Below are positions 36,556 through 43,353 of a DNA stretch of 43,353 bases, in pieces. The notes below the pieces were generated by a model that worked only from the letters and a program-made list of their open reading frames with translations, searched no databases and had not been told where the DNA came from. Source of the stretch: Saprospiraceae bacterium (lineage in GTDB: Bacteria; Bacteroidota; Bacteroidia; Chitinophagales; Saprospiraceae). Both the position numbers and the translations under genes were made by a program. Location of the stretch: NCBI GenBank assembly GCA_016717265.1, contig JADKFX010000002.1:1-43353 (forward strand). Reading direction: 5' to 3'. Each line of letters begins with the position of its first letter. Position 1 is the first letter of the stretch.

Positions 36556-37272
36556 TTAATGGTATTGAATGTAAATGGGTTTTGGAATGAGTTCTAAGAT
36601 TTCACGAGGCGTAAACAAGCCATTCTTATCAAGCCGTGTATCATTTTTATAAAATATTTTAAATCCCGTAAATTGCACAGGCTCTTCAAAAATATATCGT
36701 TGATATGAATTTCGCTTTATTTCTTTTGGACCGAATCCATCCATATGAATTATAATTTGTACTTCCGGACTAAGCTTAATTTGGGAAGCATTTGTAAGCA
36801 TTTCTTTTGTAAAGCGGTGTATAACAATTATTTTAGGCGGTAAATTATGATTTTTAACAAGCTTTCCAAGGTAATGGATAGCATCATTAATATCCTTTGC
36901 ATCTATAGTACCAATAACACTTCCAGGTACAACTTCTGGTTTCATCTTAAATTCTGGATCAATTCCGAGATGCACATGTGGCATTTTAAAATATTTTTCA
37001 AGTTTTGGAAGTTCCTCTTGAATTGTACTCCAACCCGCTTGAATGTCCAGAAAAACCAAAGCATCAATCTGTTTTGCCAAATCTAGAATTTTATCGATTT
37101 CTTTAAATGGCATTCTCAATCTTTTCTTGTCACCTTCCGTTTGCGCTGTTACCGCTATATAATGTAAAGCAGGACGAGCAGGAAAACTAGAATCAACCTG
37201 GCTCCACTCCTTAACAAGAAGATCTAATTTCTCAAGCATTTGCTTTGGTGGCAATGCCGCCAGGATGCCCAT
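36556..37272 (-). CDS. Conserved secreted/lipoprotein-like protein of unknown function, main part
   Basis: The piece reads MGILAALPPKQMLEKLDLLV, then HYIAVTAQTEGDKKRLRMPF, FLDIQAGWSTIQEELPKLE, VHLGIDPEFKMKPEVVPG, IIVIHRFTKEMLTNAS, IIIHMDGFGPKEIKR and ends PIYIQYH. The order of Asp/Glu/His-containing strand ends suggests a TIM-barrel-like fold. I recall similar proteins as lipoproteins of unknown function in Actinobacteria and Bacteroidota, but cannot name an activity. The Met start is not genuine: the frame joins 37224-37559 at the T6 run 37272-37277 (A6 in the gene), where one more base gives LYSKKMGILAAL. The corrected gene (36556-37559) encodes about 334 aa. Confidence 0.65.
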   Translation of the reverse strand: MGILAALPPKQMLEKLDLLVKEWSQVDSSFPARPALHYIAVTAQTEGDKKRLRMPFKEIDKILDLAKQIDALVFLDIQAGWSTIQEELPKLEKYFKMPHVHLGIDPEFKMKPEVVPGSVIGTIDAKDINDAIHYLGKLVKNHNLPPKIIVIHRFTKEMLTNASQIKLSPEVQIIIHMDGFGPKEIKRNSYQRYIFEEPVQFTGFKIFYKNDTRLDKNGLFTPREILELIPKPIYIQYH

Positions 37273-37559
37273 TTTTTAGAATAAAGATTGCCATAAAATG
37301 CTATGATGCGCTGAAATGGCAGGATAGCGCCTTGCATTGGATAGGGATCTTTAACTGGCCATTTACCGGAACTATCCTGAGAACTTAAAAATGCGACTTT
37401 ATTCCTATAAATAGCTGTATCTAAAGGAATTACTTTCAAAATATTTGGTATACTATCACTTTTTGTAGTGCTCTGATTCTGAATTCCAACTAAGTCTTTA
37501 CAATTCAAATGAGTCAAAAAAGTTGGCATCAATAGAATCCAAAATAAATATTTAAGCAT
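37224..37559 (-). CDS. N-terminal part of the lipoprotein-like protein
   Basis: I start at MLKYLFWILLMPTF (37559); the frame is open to an ATG at 37589, whose extra ten residues precede a clear hydrophobic signal. A Cys follows the core (THLNCKD) and could be lipidated, though Asn at -1 is unusual for a lipobox. PFQRIIAFYGNLYSK is the first strand of the conserved domain. The frame then runs off (WASWRH) because of the missing base at 37272-37277. Confidence 0.65.
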   Translation of the reverse strand: MLKYLFWILLMPTFLTHLNCKDLVGIQNQSTTKSDSIPNILKVIPLDTAIYRNKVAFLSSQDSSGKWPVKDPYPMQGAILPFQRIIAFYGNLYSKKWASWRHCHQSKCLRN

Positions 37560-37628
37560 GTATTCGCAAGGGAAACTAGATTTGGCCATATGTAAAAGGG
37601 ATAAAATGCTCTTCGTGTAATCGTATTT

Positions 37629-37637
37629 TGCAAAGAT
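37629..37637 (-). promoter_or_regulatory. Promoter -7 element of the lipoprotein-like gene
   Basis: Read on the minus strand this is TATCTTTGC, an exact match to TAnnTTTGC, 39 nt before the ATG at 37589 and 69 before the preferred start. The rest of 37638-37931 shows no gene. Confidence 0.6.
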
Positions 37638-37931
37638 ATTTTATAAAATTGGCTTATGCTATTTAAATATGAAATCAAACTCGGATTCTAATGAAACCTA
37701 ATAAACTTTACTTTAAGAATGATTTATACAAATCCCGAAACAGATCCCAAAATTTTTTCTTAAACAACTAATAATTATACAAGGCAACCATATTACTTGT
37801 TTAACTTTAAAGCTTATTGAATTCCAAATTTTATATAATTTATAAAAAACTGAAAGAAACACAAAATGGAATGAAATAGTTTAAATGACGATCCTGGAAA
37901 TAATAACTATTTCAGCTCATTTGTAAATGCC

Positions 37932-37940
37932 TATATTTGC
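37932..37940 (+). promoter_or_regulatory. Promoter -7 element upstream of the DUF3817 gene
   Basis: TATATTTGC is an exact match to TAnnTTTGC, 97 nt before the ATG at 38038. Confidence 0.6.
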
Positions 37941-37945
37941 ACAAG

Positions 37946-38017
37946 ATGAAATTTGTCATCTGTTTTCTCAGCATTTTAAGCATGAATTCCTCTATTTTAT
38001 TTAAAAACCAGAATTAA
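37946..38017 (+). CDS. Possible 23-residue leader peptide
   Basis: An ATG starts six nt after the promoter element, about where transcription should begin. It gives MKFVICFLSILSMNSS and a short polar end, hydrophobic like a signal or leader peptide. It may be chance. Confidence 0.15.
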   Translation: MKFVICFLSILSMNSSILFKNQN

Positions 38018-38037
38018 GCACCCAATTAAAATTACAA

Positions 38038-38352
38038 ATGAATAAGTCAAGTTATCAAAGCTCGATAGGACGTTTTAGAATCATTGCAATTTGCGAAGGT
38101 ATTTCGTACTTGCTTTTGTTATTTATTGCAATGCCATTAAAATATTTTTCGAATTTTCCTCAAGCTGTATTAATTGTCGGTTGGATTCATGGATTTCTGT
38201 TTATTGCATACATGATCGCCGGACTGGATGTTTCAATAAAATATAAATGGGGTTTAAAAAGAATTTGCATTGCTGTTATTGCATCCCTTTTACCATTTGG
38301 ACCTTTTATCTTAGATCGAAAAATTCTAAGTAAAGAAATGGATCGTGTCTAA
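38038..38352 (+). CDS. DUF3817 family small integral membrane protein
   Basis: 104 aa, three membrane segments. RFRIIAICEGISYLLLLFIA (Glu in the first helix), MPLKYF and GWIHGFLFIAYMIAGL (His in the second helix), then LLPFGPFILDRKI at the end, are the family's marks. In several bacteria this domain stands alone or joins transporters; its activity is unknown. It is followed after 79 nt by the UPF0114 gene, which has its own promoter. Confidence 0.85.
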   Translation: MNKSSYQSSIGRFRIIAICEGISYLLLLFIAMPLKYFSNFPQAVLIVGWIHGFLFIAYMIAGLDVSIKYKWGLKRICIAVIASLLPFGPFILDRKILSKEMDRV

Positions 38353-38405
38353 ATTGGACAAGAATTATTTTCTAAAAACTAAATAAAATTGAACAAGTAG
38401 TTAGC

Positions 38406-38413
38406 TATATTTG
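38406..38413 (+). promoter_or_regulatory. Promoter -7 element of the UPF0114 gene
   Basis: TATATTTG is an exact match to TAnnTTTG. A possible TTG start at 38411 falls inside this element, which argues for the ATG at 38432. Confidence 0.6.
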
Positions 38414-38431
38414 TATTTACAAAAATATTAT

Positions 38432-38938
38432 ATGAACAAACTAGAATCCATATTTGAACAACTCATTTTTGGCAGCCGTTGGTTGCAAGCTCCACTTTAT
38501 GCTGGACTTATCATTGGTGGTTTTTTGTATGCGTATAAATTTATTGTGGAATTAATTCATTTATGCACTACGATAACGGAAATCACAGAAACCGCTTTAA
38601 TGTTGGGAGTCCTCACCTTAGTAGACATTACGATGGTGGCGAACCTTCTTATTATGGTAATTATTGGTGGATATTCTACCTTTGTAAGTCGTTTAGACAT
38701 AGACAAGCATACTGACAAACCTGAATGGTTGCAAAAAGTAGATGCGGGTACTTTAAAAGTAAAATTAGCAGGTTCGTTAGTTGGGGTATCTGGAATTCAT
38801 CTACTTCAAATATTTATCAATATTGAAAATAAAGATCCGGAAGATGTAAAATGGCAAGTAATTATCCATATAGTTTTTCTTGTATCTTCATTAGCCCTTG
38901 CCATTACAGAAAAAATATTACATGCGAAACATGCCTAA
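38432..38938 (+). CDS. UPF0114 (YqhA-like) integral membrane protein
   Basis: 168 aa from ATG 38432 (chosen because the upstream TTG lies inside the promoter). The order SRWLQAPLYAGLIIG, DITMVANLLIMVIIGGYSTF and VKLAGSLVGVSGIHLLQIF matches the TIGR00645/UPF0114 family, with four membrane segments. The molecular function is not established. SGIHLL with its His in the third helix is well conserved in the family. Confidence 0.85.
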   Translation: MNKLESIFEQLIFGSRWLQAPLYAGLIIGGFLYAYKFIVELIHLCTTITEITETALMLGVLTLVDITMVANLLIMVIIGGYSTFVSRLDIDKHTDKPEWLQKVDAGTLKVKLAGSLVGVSGIHLLQIFINIENKDPEDVKWQVIIHIVFLVSSLALAITEKILHAKHA

Positions 38939-38973
38939 ATTAAACTTCATTTATAAATTGTAAATTAAAAAAG

Positions 38974-39585
38974 ATGAAACGTATATTTGGATTTACAGAA
39001 ATTATTGGGATACTCACTTTTTTTTCATTTTTATCCAATAAATTACATACAGATGTATATAAAGTCGATGCCAATCAAAGTTCACTTGAATGGATTGGAG
39101 AAAAAATTACAGGCAAACACAATGGCACTATAAAATTTATAAGTGGCGAAATAAAAAACAATCATGGGTCTATCCATGGTGTTTTTGAATTTGATATGAC
39201 ATCCATAGAATGTCAAGACCTTGAACCAGGGCCAAATAAAACAAAACTTGAAACATTTCTTAAATCATCAAATTTTTTTGATGCAGCCTTATTTCCAAAA
39301 TCACAATTTATCATTACATCCGTCACCCCTTTAAAAGAAACCAATGTTGGAACGAATACACATACTATAAAAGGGTTACTTACCATCAAGGATAAAACAA
39401 ATGAAATTTCATTTGGTGCTAAGCTTACACTACAGGGCAATCGCTTTTCTTGTCTAGGAATAGCAACGATAGACCGCACAAAATTTGATATTAAATACCG
39501 CTCTAAAACATTTTTTCCAGATATTGGAGACAAAATGATATATGATGAATTTACATTAAAATTTAATGTTGTAGCAAATAAATAA
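38974..39585 (+). CDS. YceI family periplasmic lipid-binding protein
   Basis: 203 aa. After a hydrophobic signal segment comes the lipocalin-like YceI fold: YKVDANQSSLEWIGEKITGK, GVFEFDMTSIECQDL, LKSSNFFDAALFPKSQFIIT, IKGLLTIKDKTNEISF and IDRTKFDIKYRS. Characterised members bind polyisoprenoids or fatty amides in the periplasm. It follows the UPF0114 gene by 35 nt on the same strand and is probably co-transcribed. KTFFPDIGDKMIYDEFTL near the end is typical of Bacteroidota members. Confidence 0.88.
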   Translation: MKRIFGFTEIIGILTFFSFLSNKLHTDVYKVDANQSSLEWIGEKITGKHNGTIKFISGEIKNNHGSIHGVFEFDMTSIECQDLEPGPNKTKLETFLKSSNFFDAALFPKSQFIITSVTPLKETNVGTNTHTIKGLLTIKDKTNEISFGAKLTLQGNRFSCLGIATIDRTKFDIKYRSKTFFPDIGDKMIYDEFTLKFNVVANK

Positions 39586-39832
39586 GCGACTTATTGAATT
39601 TACAAATGTGATGCATCCGGAGATTTTTATTTTAACCCATTATTTGATTGGTATAAAAATATAACTAAGGAATAAATAATTTGATCGTTACACGAGGCGA
39701 AAGCCCCTTTCCAGGGCTTGTGATTCATCAACAACCTGATTTGATTACAATTTTCACTTTGACTGGGTATTGTCTATATTAAAAAACGATTGCTCCTCAT
39801 AAAATTAAATGATTGCTTATTTTTACAAAAAA
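39586..39832. other. Intergenic stretch with hairpin and GCATCC-like motif
   Basis: No gene was found. At about 39611 GATGCATCCGGAGATTTTTA resembles the loop of the dispersed GCATCC hairpin but lacks a good stem. At 39701-39719 a 6-bp GC-rich hairpin AAGCCC/GGGCTT has no T-run; it might weakly end the YceI transcript. Confidence 0.35.
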
Positions 39833-39867
39833 AAATCGCTCTAGAATTTGTTATTCTAGAGCGATTT
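39833..39867 (-). terminator. Strong terminator of the LamG cargo gene
   Basis: A 15-bp perfect stem AAATCGCTCTAGAAT/ATTCTAGAGCGATTT with 5-nt loop and an A-run on the left (U-run in minus-strand RNA), about 30 nt after the stop at 39898. Confidence 0.85.
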
Positions 39868-39897
39868 CTTTAATTAAAATGGATCTGTTACTTCGAC

Positions 39898-40560
39898 TTA
39901 CTGCTTGACAAATTTTTCGCAGGCTAATATTTTTCCACCCGAAATCAATTGAACCAAGTACATTCCATCCACCAAATATTCAATATCTATAAGTTGTGTG
40001 ATGGTGTTACTTTCGATTCGCTGTGTATGCAATACGCGTCCTGCTAAATCAAGTATACGCAATTTTGAGTCAGGTGAATTTTCAAAATTCAGTTTGAGTT
40101 TAAAGATCCCATTGTTTGGATTTGGCAAAATTTGAAACGCTTCCTGCTTTTGCACATCTTTTGATGATACAATAAAATTTTTCAGGCAAAATGAATCTAT
40201 TTCACATTCGGTTATTACTCTGTTATACAACCGTACTTCATCCATTTCACCATTAAACCATAATGGTGTTCCTCCGGTGTGATAGCCTATGGTAAAGGGT
40301 TCGCCAATAGTTGAATTTGGTATTGGATTATTTGTTGTTCCTGGTTGGCTGCTAACAAGAATTCCATCTACATATATTGACCAAATATTGTTTCCTGCAG
40401 TTCCAACCAAGCAATGCCAATTTCCATCATTGATGCTAGGTGCATTTGTTCCATAACCAGAAGAATGATACACCTTAAGTTCCATCACGGCCACCAAATG
40501 CAGCAAAACCAATATTATTATTTTGATTGTCTCCAATTTGCAATGAATAACCATGATCAT
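39898..40560 (-). CDS. Large T9SS cargo protein, C-terminal piece (LamG domain and type A tail)
   Basis: It contains the second half of a concanavalin/LamG-type sandwich (INDGNWHCLVGTAGNNIWSI, VDGILVSS, WFNGEMDEVRLYNRVITECE), a common carbohydrate-binding domain in Bacteroidota cargo. The sorting tail follows (FQILPNPNNGIFKLKL, ILDLAGRVLHTQ, DGMYLVQLISG, KFVKQ). The first ~25 residues are out of frame: the real frame joins the piece at 40475 through GGRDGT and VYHSSGYG, needing removal of one base near 40477-40482. This is the end of a gene reaching past the window edge. Confidence 0.8.
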   Translation of the reverse strand: MIMVIHCKLETIKIIILVLLHLVAVMELKVYHSSGYGTNAPSINDGNWHCLVGTAGNNIWSIYVDGILVSSQPGTTNNPIPNSTIGEPFTIGYHTGGTPLWFNGEMDEVRLYNRVITECEIDSFCLKNFIVSSKDVQKQEAFQILPNPNNGIFKLKLNFENSPDSKLRILDLAGRVLHTQRIESNTITQLIDIEYLVDGMYLVQLISGGKILACEKFVKQ

Positions 40561-41120
40561 TTGAAAAATTATATTGTCCGGCTACCCAAATTCCTTTTTG
40601 ATTTTCTGTGGTTTTAATAAATGCACATAAGGATACTTGATCAGTCACGCCCCTAGTATTAGGACCACAATTTACAAAAGTTGAAGTGCCATTAAAATGC
40701 CCTGCAAGCAACAAAGCATTTGAAGGTGCTAAATCGCCACCTATCCCATGGATCGCATTTGTGCTTAAGTCAGGCACAGATTGTCCAGTTGAATTAGTTA
40801 AATTGTCTAATGGATAGTAGGCGACCAAATTCTTAGCATGGTCAATACTATCACAGGGAATCGTAATATCCGTCACACAAATGTTGTCAATTCTTCCAAA
40901 AGTAGTTTCTGCTATTTGATTGCTGGTTGCACGGATTATCAAGTGATCAAAAGATTGGTTTAATGGAGCTGTCCAAGCAGAAAAACTGAATGGTGCCCAA
41001 GACGTACTTGTAATTGGTGGCGTGATACCAATACTTACCCAAGCTGAACTACCAATGGGATCTATACATCCATTTGCTGCTATAAACTCAAACTGTACGT
41101 TGTTAAAAGTAGTACCTAGT
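40475..41120 (-). CDS. Large T9SS cargo protein, LamG first half
   Basis: The frame is open from 41120 without an ATG. It reads NNVQFEFIAANGCIDPIGSS, a jelly-roll-like stretch ending AETTFGRIDNICVTDI, then the start of LamG: NLVAYYPLDNLTNSTGQSVP, then FNGTSTFVNCG and VSLCAFIKTTENQKGIWVAG. It breaks at GGRDGT and continues in 39898-40560. At the other end it joins 41116-42087 with one missing base near 41118. Confidence 0.7.
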
Positions 41121-42087
41121 TATAAACTTTGCAAAAAAAATCAACAGCATAGGTATGTCCATTTTGAAAATTAAATGGCTGACAAATAGCTTCACATGCA
41201 TCTAATTTTCCCCACATTTGAATACTTACTTCATCGCACCAAAAATCACTAAATGCAACTTGAGGAGTTCCACTAGCTGCATTCCAATTATTAGATGCTC
41301 CCGGGAATCCGAAATCTCCTGCAATAGCCCCATCATAAAATCCAGGATTAAGAACCAAGTTTTCTTCACATGAACAATCTGGTTTATAAAAATACAAGGT
41401 ACATGGACAAGAATCTTGTCCACAATGACCGATTATTGTTAGTGTATAAAGTCCAGGATAGTTAAAGGTAGCGTTCGTAATAGGGATTGAAAATGCTGGC
41501 GAAGCTAATACTCCTGTCATCATTAATGTTGAAAATCCATTGGGTCCTGTCAATTTCCAATCAATAGTTGCCTGTGGACAATTTAGTCCCAAACATTGGA
41601 ATGAACTTAGAAAACCTATCGGAAAGTTGGGATCAGGAACTATTAAGGTATCACCGCAATTCTTTGGAAATAAAGGTCCTCTTCCTACACTATACAAGAA
41701 CTCAAATGGGCCGCAAGCACAAGAATCCTTAGCTAAGCAAGCGTTAAAGCTGATATCATCAATTGCAAAATTATTGCCTTCATAAGAAGTTGAAGCGGTG
41801 CGAAATTCCAAATTATAAGGATTTGAAACTGTACCCGGTGTTACATAATTTCCACTTATAAATTCCCATTGATCCGGGGATTCTGGAAGGGTAATACTAG
41901 TTAGCAATATTGCTGGACCATTTAGAGGTACTAAATAAACTTCCACAATTGGATCGGCTCTGTCAAGTATTGGCTCATTTAAATTATTGACGTAAGCACA
42001 AAATGAATATTTTGTATTTGGCGCAAGTGCTAACGGATGTCGCCATGCGGCCAAACCAATAGTTTGACTACCGTCTGCAACAAACAT
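41116..42087 (-). CDS. Large T9SS cargo protein, Cys-rich middle piece
   Basis: It reads as secreted beta-sandwich modules. PNTKYSFCAYVNNLNEP, YLVPLNGPAILLT and NFAIDDISFNAC form a carbohydrate-binding-like jelly roll. A Cys-rich linker follows (CACGPFEFLY, CPQATIDWKLTGPNGF, GLYTLTIIGHCGQDSCPC), resembling PKD/Ig-type domains, then a second jelly roll begins (NLVLNPGFYDG, NNWNAASGTPQVAFSDFW). The frame remains in phase past its start up to 42178, interrupted by TGA at 42127-42129 and at 42178-42180. Both lie inside otherwise coherent protein sequence, so they are probably errors or nonsense mutations. Confidence 0.65.
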   Translation of the reverse strand: MFVADGSQTIGLAAWRHPLALAPNTKYSFCAYVNNLNEPILDRADPIVEVYLVPLNGPAILLTSITLPESPDQWEFISGNYVTPGTVSNPYNLEFRTASTSYEGNNFAIDDISFNACLAKDSCACGPFEFLYSVGRGPLFPKNCGDTLIVPDPNFPIGFLSSFQCLGLNCPQATIDWKLTGPNGFSTLMMTGVLASPAFSIPITNATFNYPGLYTLTIIGHCGQDSCPCTLYFYKPDCSCEENLVLNPGFYDGAIAGDFGFPGASNNWNAASGTPQVAFSDFWCDEVSIQMWGKLDACEAICQPFNFQNGHTYAVDFFCKVYN

Positions 42088-42177
42088 TTTGCCTGTTATA
42101 GAATTTGATGTGTGATCTATACAATTTCAATTAACGCACATACCAGAAACCGGAATGCTGGATTCAACATTATAAAG

Positions 42178-42462
42178 TCACGGTGTGCAGGTTGGATTTA
42201 ATATATTGTAATCTGAATTAAATCCTGAAATTCCTGCAGAAAAATCTGGGTTGGATATCATATTTGGACCTTGTATCGAACCCGGCGGACGGCAACCACA
42301 ATTAATTGTGATTGTAAAACTACAAGAAGCTGTGTTACCACAAGCATCCGTTGCAATGTAAGTTAGGTCGAAACCCTTGATTAAAAGTACGCCACTTGCA
42401 TCCTTTATTCCTGAAGTTTTGGTGGCTCCACTAATTTGATAGAAACTGTTGGAATACTGCAA
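42178..42462 (-). CDS. Large T9SS cargo protein, HYR-like piece
   Basis: GFDLTYIATDACGNTASCSF is the hallmark end of a HYR-type Ig domain, followed by INCGCRPPGS and a jelly-roll start (NMISNPDFSAGISGF). The apparent Met start is wrong: upstream, another frame reads KWLSVSDNCSIPTVS, the normal preceding part of the domain, joined by one missing base near 42444. Confidence 0.6.
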   Translation of the reverse strand: MQYSNSFYQISGATKTSGIKDASGVLLIKGFDLTYIATDACGNTASCSFTITINCGCRPPGSIQGPNMISNPDFSAGISGFNSDYNILNPTCTP

Positions 42463-43353
42463 TTATCTGAAACGGAAAGCCATTTAATACTATCGACTTT
42501 TAAAGAACAATCCGGAGGGTAAGCAGAAATTATTTTATTAGCCGGGCATACTATGAGTAGGAGGAACTGTTTCAATTGTTTGAACCTCTACATTAATGCA
42601 CTTTTATTTCACATAAATCCTCTACTGTAAGTGAAGCTTGAAAATTCCGCACCACTCACTACCAATGGATTTACGGACAAGGATTTGATTTGGCAATTAT
42701 CAAATGATCCCCGTCAATAAAATGCCAGTTTTGCGTAACAACTATCGTCTAAAACCAGGCTAGATGTTCTGACAGGTCGCTCTTGGAGGAATCAAGTCAT
42801 TAGCTATAACGGATTGCAAATGGTTTCTCTACTAGGTTCCTCTTCTTCTTACCTTCAGGCAAGCATTATAAACACCACATTCAAAAAAATATCAAACAGG
42901 GTTTTTGCTCAAGAAGTTGTTGAATTATTAAGGATACTCATTGGATCATGTCAAGTTTGAAATATAACTTAAGGCTGCGAGCCCTGTTTGAGGTGTTGTT
43001 AAGTCAGTATTAATCCACAATTGTGCTCTGGTTAAACTACAATTAGAGGGAGGTGGATTTGACAAATTCAGATCATCAGGTAAAGTCTCTCAAACCACAC
43101 CTATCATTTGCCGTAAAGAAGTTGGGAGTCGGAGAGTGGGATACAGTCGGTTATATGTAAATTGGGTCCAACCTGGAATTTTGTTGTATTGGCTAAATTC
43201 GCCCCTGTTAGGTCTTGCACAAGGTCTGACTACAACTTATTAAAAACACTCGCACCTTTAAATGAAAACGGCGAAATTTAGCCACTTGTAATAGGGGTTG
43301 TTTAATCAAGCATCCGGATCAGATAGTTTCATCAAAATTAGAAAATTACCGCC
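42463..43353 (-). pseudogene. Large T9SS cargo protein, upstream part heavily frameshifted, runs off the window
   Basis: All three minus-strand frames contribute short coherent pieces in the right order for tandem HYR-like domains: IVCPANKIISAYPPDCSLKV, QASLTVEDLCEIKV, DNCQIKSLSVNPLVVSGAEF, LVLDDSCYAKL, SVIANDLIPPRATCQN, ECGVYNACLKV, DDLNLSNPPPSNCSLTRAQL. I count a shift or stop roughly every 50-120 nt. The start lies beyond the window. This density is far above the rest of the window and looks like poor consensus at a contig end rather than slow decay. Confidence 0.55.

Noticed and set aside
38411..38431. TTG at 38411 as start of the UPF0114 protein
   Set aside because: It lies within the TATATTTG promoter element; ATG 38432 gives the family-typical N-terminus.
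42127..42180. In-frame TGA codons might mean TGA is read as Trp or Gly
   Set aside because: Long genes elsewhere in the window use TGG for Trp and contain no internal TGA, and the frame-corrected cargo gene at 45-940 ends with TGA. Frameshifts cluster around these TGAs, so errors explain them better.

Overview
The window reads as chromosomal DNA of a Bacteroidota bacterium, probably of the Saprospiraceae/Chitinophagia type. It is AT-rich and carries at least eight proteins or remnants with type IX secretion (T9SS) C-terminal sorting domains of type A (Por_Secre_tail) or type B (gliding-motility-associated C-terminus). It also has promoters of the Bacteroidota form TAnnTTTG and a TonB protein with the N-terminal RNRxYGAYxLR signature. 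The family-level guess rests on the Cys-Asp-Ser/Trp-Asn-Gly repeat proteins and is an inference.

Layout. 1-1.8 kb: a T9SS type A cargo gene and a PolB-type 3'-5' exonuclease gene, both on the minus strand and each broken by one missing base in a homopolymer. 1.9-3.6 kb: a membrane-anchored coiled-coil protein and a PnuC-type vitamin transporter. 3.6-7.9 kb: a tight minus-strand run TonB / D-cysteine desulfhydrase-ACC deaminase family / APC amino-acid permease / Cys-Met PLP enzyme, plausibly one operon for uptake and breakdown of (sulfur) amino acids. 8-11.3 kb: a LOG-family nucleotide hydrolase, divergent from an aminotransferase and a mannose-1-phosphate guanylyltransferase.

11.3-23.6 kb is a surface-protein island on the plus strand. 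Two giant type B proteins (1337 and 1265 aa) are built from 12 and 11 tandem two-cysteine repeats. Between them lie two smaller cargo proteins with atypical type A tails, and before them a 5'-truncated cargo remnant. A ~300-bp non-coding element occurs twice here (about 11521 and 16593), each time ahead of a cargo gene or remnant. It starts with promoter-like sequence and can fold into several hairpins; its differences fall outside the stems. This is the best candidate for something undescribed.

23.9-30.6 kb holds two tandem paralogous secreted metalloproteases (pro-region, reprolysin-like catalytic domain, seven PKD domains, type A tail). The downstream paralog has lost the catalytic glutamate (HMxxH instead of HExxH), so it looks like a pseudoprotease. 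31.4-33.4 kb encodes an LTA-synthase-like sulfatase-fold membrane enzyme, divergent from a TPR histidine kinase/LuxR-type response-regulator pair (33.6-36.3 kb). 36.3-39.6 kb holds a conserved lipoprotein-like gene of unknown function, then DUF3817, UPF0114 and YceI-family genes. 39.9 kb to the end is one large minus-strand T9SS cargo gene (LamG and HYR-like parts) with many frameshifts and two well-supported in-frame stops.

Sequence quality. Five clean frameshifts before 40 kb are single-base losses at homopolymers, four of them 6-base A/T runs where 7 are expected; for one, the paralog in this same window shows the intact 7-base run. The last ~3 kb has far more disruptions. Both patterns fit consensus errors in a long-read assembly, so most 'broken' genes here are probably intact in the organism.
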